Assembly: GCA_025350445.1 (NCBI GenBank)
Contig: JANXXV010000105.1
Span: forward strand, 1-10,625
DNA: 10,625 nucleotides
Direction: 5' to 3'
Origin: Bryobacteraceae bacterium
GTDB lineage: Bacteria; Acidobacteriota; Terriglobia; Bryobacterales; Bryobacteraceae
Shown: one piece after another, positions 7,442 to 10,625 of the stretch
Layout: the number at the start of each line of letters is the position of its first letter
Numbering within the stretch: the first letter of the stretch is position 1
Program-made: the position numbers and the translations under genes
Notes under the pieces: generated by a model
Databases searched by the model: none
What the model was told of the DNA's origin: nothing
What the model saw: the letters and a program-made list of their open reading frames with translations, nothing else

Positions 7442-7870
7442 CTACTTAGCCAGCTTGGTCGCCTGACGCGCCACCAACTGCCAGCCCTGCGGAGTCTTCT
7501 CCCACACGTGCAGCACTTGCATGTGGACGATGTTGGTAGCGCTATGCCACAGATCAACCTTACCGTTCACATACGCGGTATTGCCGTGGATTCGAACCGT
7601 GGTATCCGGAAAGAATTCAATCTTCTCGATGACAGTCTTAACAGTAGTGATCGCCTTGATCACATCAGCCTTGGTCTCGAACGAACCCGTGGAGTGGACG
7701 TACGTAAGATCGTCGGCGAGCAGCTTGTTCAAGGCAGCGCCGTCCTTTTGGACCATTGCGTTCTTGTAGGCGTCCATCGCAGCAAGAACTTCCTGCTTGC
7801 CGGCGCCGGAGCCTGCGGGAGCGGCCGAAAGTACAGCCGCGGTGAGGAGAATCAGAATAAGGTTTTTCAT
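7442..7870 (-). CDS. Small secreted NTF2-like protein (DUF4440/SnoaL-type)
   Basis: This 142-residue protein has a signal peptide (MKNLILILLTAAVLSAAPA, cleavage likely after residue 16 or 17) and a single NTF2-like cone-shaped domain at about 25-138. Family features visible are the opening helix (EVLAAMDAYKNAMVQKDGAALNKLLADDLTYVHSTG), the middle strands with TTVRIHGNTAYVNGKVDL, and the closing strands with MQVLHVWEKTPQGWQLVARQATKL. This pattern is typical of DUF4440 proteins. Members range from enzymes to ligand carriers, and most are uncharacterised, so no reaction is assigned. The export signal points to the periplasm. The gene starts 10 nt after the stop of the DUF1501 gene, with only a weak ribosome binding site (GCGGAT region), so translation probably depends on coupling within the operon. 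It is the last gene of the cluster and faces receptor 2 tail to tail. The family is confident; the role is unknown. Confidence 0.88.
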   Translation of the reverse strand: MKNLILILLTAAVLSAAPAGSGAGKQEVLAAMDAYKNAMVQKDGAALNKLLADDLTYVHSTGSFETKADVIKAITTVKTVIEKIEFFPDTTVRIHGNTAYVNGKVDLWHSATNIVHMQVLHVWEKTPQGWQLVARQATKLAK

Positions 7871-7880
7871 GGCAATCCGC

Positions 7881-9314
7881 TTAGGTAAAAATTTCCTTGA
7901 TCACTTCGCCTGCCAGCACGGTGGGACGTTCCGCGCGGCCGTTATGCATATAGGTGGTCTTCAAGTGATCGAGCCCTAACATCCAAAGAATCGTCGCGTG
8001 GATATCATGAACATGCACCGGCTTTTCCTGCGCACGCAGACCAATCTCGTCGGTGGATCCAACATACTGCCCGGGTTTGGCGCCGCCGCCCGCCATCCAC
8101 ATGGTGAAGCCCCATGGGTTATGGTCGCGGCCGTCGCCCAACTCACTGAACGGTGTGCGGCCAAACTCACCGCCCCAAACTACGAGCGTGTCCTTCAACA
8201 TCCCGCGCGCTTTCAAATCCGCCAGCAAGCCGGCGATCGGTTTATCGGATGCGCGGCACCACTTCCCGTGGTTCCCTTCAATATCGTTGTGCGCGTCCCA
8301 ACCGCTGCCGGAGCCGCAGTACAGTTCTACGAAACGAACGCCGCGTTCCACCAGACGGCGGGCCATCAGGCAATTGGTTCCGTAGACCGAGGTTGACGCG
8401 TCGTCCAAGCCGTACATCTTCTTCGTGGCCTCGGATTCCTTCCCCAGATCCACCGCCTCGGCAGCCGCGGATTGCATCTGATACGCCAGCTCGTACGAAC
8501 GGATGCGCGCATCGAGTTCGGTGTCGTCGGTTTTGTCTTGCGACCAAATCCGGTTGAGCCGGTTCAGCAGGCCAAGCTCATGGCGCTGCTGCTCATCGCT
8601 GATTCCAGCCGGAGGCTTCAGATCGAGAATCGGCGTGTCTCCGCGGCGGAACTGCGTGCCTTGGTAGATTGCAGGGATGAAGCCGGAGTTCCAGTTGTTG
8701 GAGCCGCCAAGCGGATCCTTGTCATCGGTCAGCACCACGAACGACGGCAGATTCTTGTTCGCCGATCCAAGCCCGTAGGTGGCCCAGGCGCCCATGGACG
8801 GCCGCCCCGCAAGAATCGATCCGGTGTTCATCTGGCAAACCGAGCCCACGTGATTCAGGCCATCCGCCCAGCAGGAGCGGACGATGGTCATGTCATCCAC
8901 GTGCGGGCCGATGTTCTTATACCAATCCGACACCCACATCCCGCTTTGCCCGTACTGCTTCCATGTTCGCTTGGAGCCCATCAGCGCGTTGTTGCCCGTG
9001 CCGCGCGACGTCTGTTTCGGCTTCTCGATAGAATCGGGAATAGGCTTGCCGTCCAGCTTCGTCAGCAAGGGCTTCGGATCGAACAGATCCACGTGGCTGG
9101 GGCCGCCTTCCATGAATAGCCAGATGACGGACTTCGCCGTGGCCGGATGATCGGGTTTCTTCAATTGAAGAGGGTCGAGCATGGACACGTTCGCCGCATA
9201 ACCGTCCTCGTTGAACATGCCTGCCAGCGCGATTCCGGCGAGGCCACTTCCAGCGCGCGAGAAGAATTCGCGCCGTGATGAAACGTTCCAATGATGTCGA
9301 AGCTTATTCAGCAT
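7881..9314 (-). CDS. DUF1501 domain protein with Tat signal (alkaline phosphatase/sulfatase-like fold)
   Basis: This 477-residue protein is of the DUF1501 family, related to the sulfatase/alkaline phosphatase superfamily; no member's substrate is assigned here. Residues 12-32 carry a twin-arginine export signal (SSRREFFSRAG followed by a short hydrophobic GLAGIALAGM), so it is probably exported folded, perhaps with metal bound. Conserved metal-site-like motifs occur in the family order: EGGPSHVDLFDPKP at 69-82, WDAHND at 339-344, WGGEFGRTP at 380-388, GRDHNPWG at 395-402 and VHVHDIHATIL at 433-443. The length is normal and the ORF is intact. The ATG at 9314 follows the stop of the upstream PSD1 gene by 15 nt, with AGGATGG at 9331-9325 as ribosome binding site, 10 nt from the start. 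PSD1-DUF1501 pairs are a recurrent arrangement in Planctomycetes, Verrucomicrobia and Acidobacteria, which supports a shared function. The classical nucleophile Ser/Thr/Cys of sulfatases is not obvious, so a hydrolase activity remains inference. Confidence 0.93.
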   Translation of the reverse strand: MLNKLRHHWNVSSRREFFSRAGSGLAGIALAGMFNEDGYAANVSMLDPLQLKKPDHPATAKSVIWLFMEGGPSHVDLFDPKPLLTKLDGKPIPDSIEKPKQTSRGTGNNALMGSKRTWKQYGQSGMWVSDWYKNIGPHVDDMTIVRSCWADGLNHVGSVCQMNTGSILAGRPSMGAWATYGLGSANKNLPSFVVLTDDKDPLGGSNNWNSGFIPAIYQGTQFRRGDTPILDLKPPAGISDEQQRHELGLLNRLNRIWSQDKTDDTELDARIRSYELAYQMQSAAAEAVDLGKESEATKKMYGLDDASTSVYGTNCLMARRLVERGVRFVELYCGSGSGWDAHNDIEGNHGKWCRASDKPIAGLLADLKARGMLKDTLVVWGGEFGRTPFSELGDGRDHNPWGFTMWMAGGGAKPGQYVGSTDEIGLRAQEKPVHVHDIHATILWMLGLDHLKTTYMHNGRAERPTVLAGEVIKEIFT

Positions 9315-9329
9315 GGCTGGATATCCATC

Positions 9330-10625
9330 CTAATTCACGTACAGAAACTCATTCGAATTCAACAACGCATGACACAGATCGACGAATGCCGCCACATGCG
9401 CCGGATCCATGCCGGCGGGCATTTTCTCAGGCAGCGGGACCTTTTCATTACGAGCCAGCCGGGCGGCAAGCAGCGCCTTTTGTTCGTCGAGGAAGCTGAG
9501 GATTTCTTTCTCTTCCAAGGGCTTTGGCGGTCGCGACAGCACGATCCGGAACGCCCGTTCCACTTGCTGCGCCGGAAGCAAGCCGCCATCGTTCAACACC
9601 CGCGAAGCCAGCCGCTGAGACCATTCCAGAATGAGGGAATCGTTCATCAACTGCAGGGATTGCGAAGGGATCACCGTACGGAAGCGGCGCGGGCAGCTCT
9701 CCTGCGGGTTTGGCGCATCGAAGGCCTCAAACATCGGATAGGTCATGGTGCGCTTCTCGAACACGTACACACTGCGGCGGTTGGCTTCGCTTGCATCCTT
9801 CTCTGGAGTCCACCCGCCGTAGCGCATGGGCGCCGTGCCCGGCGGAAGCGGTGGATGCACGCCGGGGCCGCCCATCTTCGGGTTCAGGAGTCCGCTGGTC
9901 AGCAGCATGGAATCGCGCAGCGCTTCCCCTTCGATGCGATGCCGTGGGTAACGCCACATCAGTTTGTTCTCCGGATCGGCCTTCGCCGCGGCGTCCTGAT
10001 AGGCCGACGACTGTTGATAGGTGCTGGAGAGCATGATCAAGCGATGGATCTTCTTCACGCTCCAATCGTTCTCAACGAACGTTGCCGATAGGTAGTCCAG
10101 CAATTGCGGGTTCGTGGGCCGCTCGCCCATCATGCCCAAATCACTGGGCGTGCCGGCAATGCCTTCTCCGAAGTGATAAGCCCAAATGCGGTTCGCCATC
10201 ACGCGCGGCGTGAGCGGATTCTTTGCACCGGCCAGCCAGTTGGCAAGCACGGAGCGCCGCCCCGTTGAATTCAACTGAGGCTGAGGAGTGATCTTCGCAT
10301 CGCCGGGATCGAGAATGGAAAGAAAACCGGGCTGTACCTCTTCCTTCGGAGCATCCCAACCGCCGCTCGCCAGCACGAAGCTTTTCGGTGCGTCCACGCC
10401 GTTGTCCACAACGGTCTGCGCCATCGGCGGGTGCGGTTTTTCAGACTCGTACTTCTTCAGCTCAGCCTGCAATTCGGTGAACCGCTTCTTCCGTTCAGGC
10501 TTCAAATCTTTCAGGAAATCCGCATCCTTATAAGTGATCTGCGGCATCGCATCGAACGCCAGAATGGATTGCAGCGGTGTTCGCTTATCCGGCTGCGTGA
10601 CTAGCGCTTCTCTGGTGCCGGTCGA
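9330..10625 (-). CDS. PSD1 / DUF1549-DUF1553 protein, C-terminal part (partial)
   Basis: The frame is open to the right edge of the window, so only the last 431 residues are seen. The first visible segment includes DFLKDLKPERKKRFTELQ and then EEVQPGFLSILDP, linker features typical between DUF1549 and DUF1553. From about visible residue 123 to the end lies the DUF1553 (PSD1) domain. It contains RRSVLANWLAGAKNPLTPRV, MANRIWAYHFGEGI, FVENDWSVKKIHRLIMLSSTYQQSS, EGEALRDSMLLTSGLLNPKMGG, RRSVYVFEKRTMTYPMFEAFD and a C-terminal LLNSNEFLYVN. Full-length relatives often run 800-1100 residues and begin with a signal peptide and a Planctomycete-type cytochrome c domain (CxxCH); whether this one has them cannot be seen. 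An internal ATG at 10547 is not the start, because clear family sequence continues upstream of it. Biochemical function in this family is not established. It lies 15 nt upstream of the DUF1501 gene in the same operon, whose promoter is outside the window. Confidence 0.92.
   Translation of the reverse strand, partial: STGTREALVTQPDKRTPLQSILAFDAMPQITYKDADFLKDLKPERKKRFTELQAELKKYESEKPHPPMAQTVVDNGVDAPKSFVLASGGWDAPKEEVQPGFLSILDPGDAKITPQPQLNSTGRRSVLANWLAGAKNPLTPRVMANRIWAYHFGEGIAGTPSDLGMMGERPTNPQLLDYLSATFVENDWSVKKIHRLIMLSSTYQQSSAYQDAAAKADPENKLMWRYPRHRIEGEALRDSMLLTSGLLNPKMGGPGVHPPLPPGTAPMRYGGWTPEKDASEANRRSVYVFEKRTMTYPMFEAFDAPNPQESCPRRFRTVIPSQSLQLMNDSLILEWSQRLASRVLNDGGLLPAQQVERAFRIVLSRPPKPLEEKEILSFLDEQKALLAARLARNEKVPLPEKMPAGMDPAHVAAFVDLCHALLNSNEFLYVN

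Noticed and set aside
8472..9119. Plus-strand ORF of 215 codons over the DUF1501 gene
   Set aside because: It is antisense to conserved DUF1501 motifs and its translation is an Arg/His/Val-rich composition typical of shadow frames.
10545..10547. ATG as the start of the DUF1553 protein
   Set aside because: The same frame continues open to the window edge with family-like sequence, so the ATG is internal and the gene is truncated by the window.
1..10625. CRISPR arrays, tRNA/rRNA genes, insertion sequences or a dedicated new defence or biosynthetic system
   Set aside because: I saw no regularly spaced repeats, RNA gene landmarks, transposase motifs or terminal repeats, and every gene belongs to a known family common in acidobacteria.

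Overview
The window looks like chromosomal DNA from an acidobacterium, probably of the Solibacter/Bryobacter group. The evidence is the gene content and a moderately GC-rich composition. There are two very large Oar-like TonB-dependent receptors, each with an N-terminal carboxypeptidase-regulatory-like domain and a terminal Phe. There is also a PSD1/DUF1553 gene next to a Tat-signalled DUF1501 gene, a pairing typical of Planctomycetes, Verrucomicrobia and Acidobacteria. This assignment is inference from family knowledge; no rRNA or marker gene is present.

Layout. (1) 1-340, minus strand: the N-terminal 113 codons of a GntR regulator of the FadR/FCD type, cut by the left edge. (2) 341-422: a compact divergent control region. 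The two predicted promoters share -35 bases, and small palindromes lie on top of them. (3) 423-3863, plus strand: Oar-like outer-membrane receptor 1, followed by a strong intrinsic terminator at 3871-3908. (4) 3909-4022: an intergenic region with a spaced 8-bp inverted repeat and a -10-like hexamer 7 nt from the next start codon, which suggests a leaderless mRNA. (5) 4023-7382, plus strand: Oar-like receptor 2, only a distant paralogue of receptor 1. (6) 7383-7441: a short convergent gap with a weak hairpin. (7) 10625-7442, minus strand: a tightly packed cluster read right to left. It holds the C-terminal 431 residues of a PSD1/DUF1549-DUF1553 protein, a DUF1501 protein with a Tat signal, and a small secreted NTF2-like (DUF4440/SnoaL-type) protein. 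The gaps are 15 and 10 nt, so this is almost certainly one operon whose promoter lies beyond the right edge.

How the parts may work together: the receptors probably span the outer membrane and import or bind large or scarce ligands using TonB energy. The divergent GntR protein is placed to regulate itself and receptor 1. The PSD1/DUF1501/NTF2-like operon encodes exported proteins of unknown biochemical function. It converges on receptor 2, so common control is not implied. I found no RNA genes, CRISPR array, mobile element or clear sign of recent transfer, and no well-supported new multi-gene system. The most interesting points are the shared divergent promoter, the two candidate leaderless starts and the inverted repeat upstream of receptor 2.
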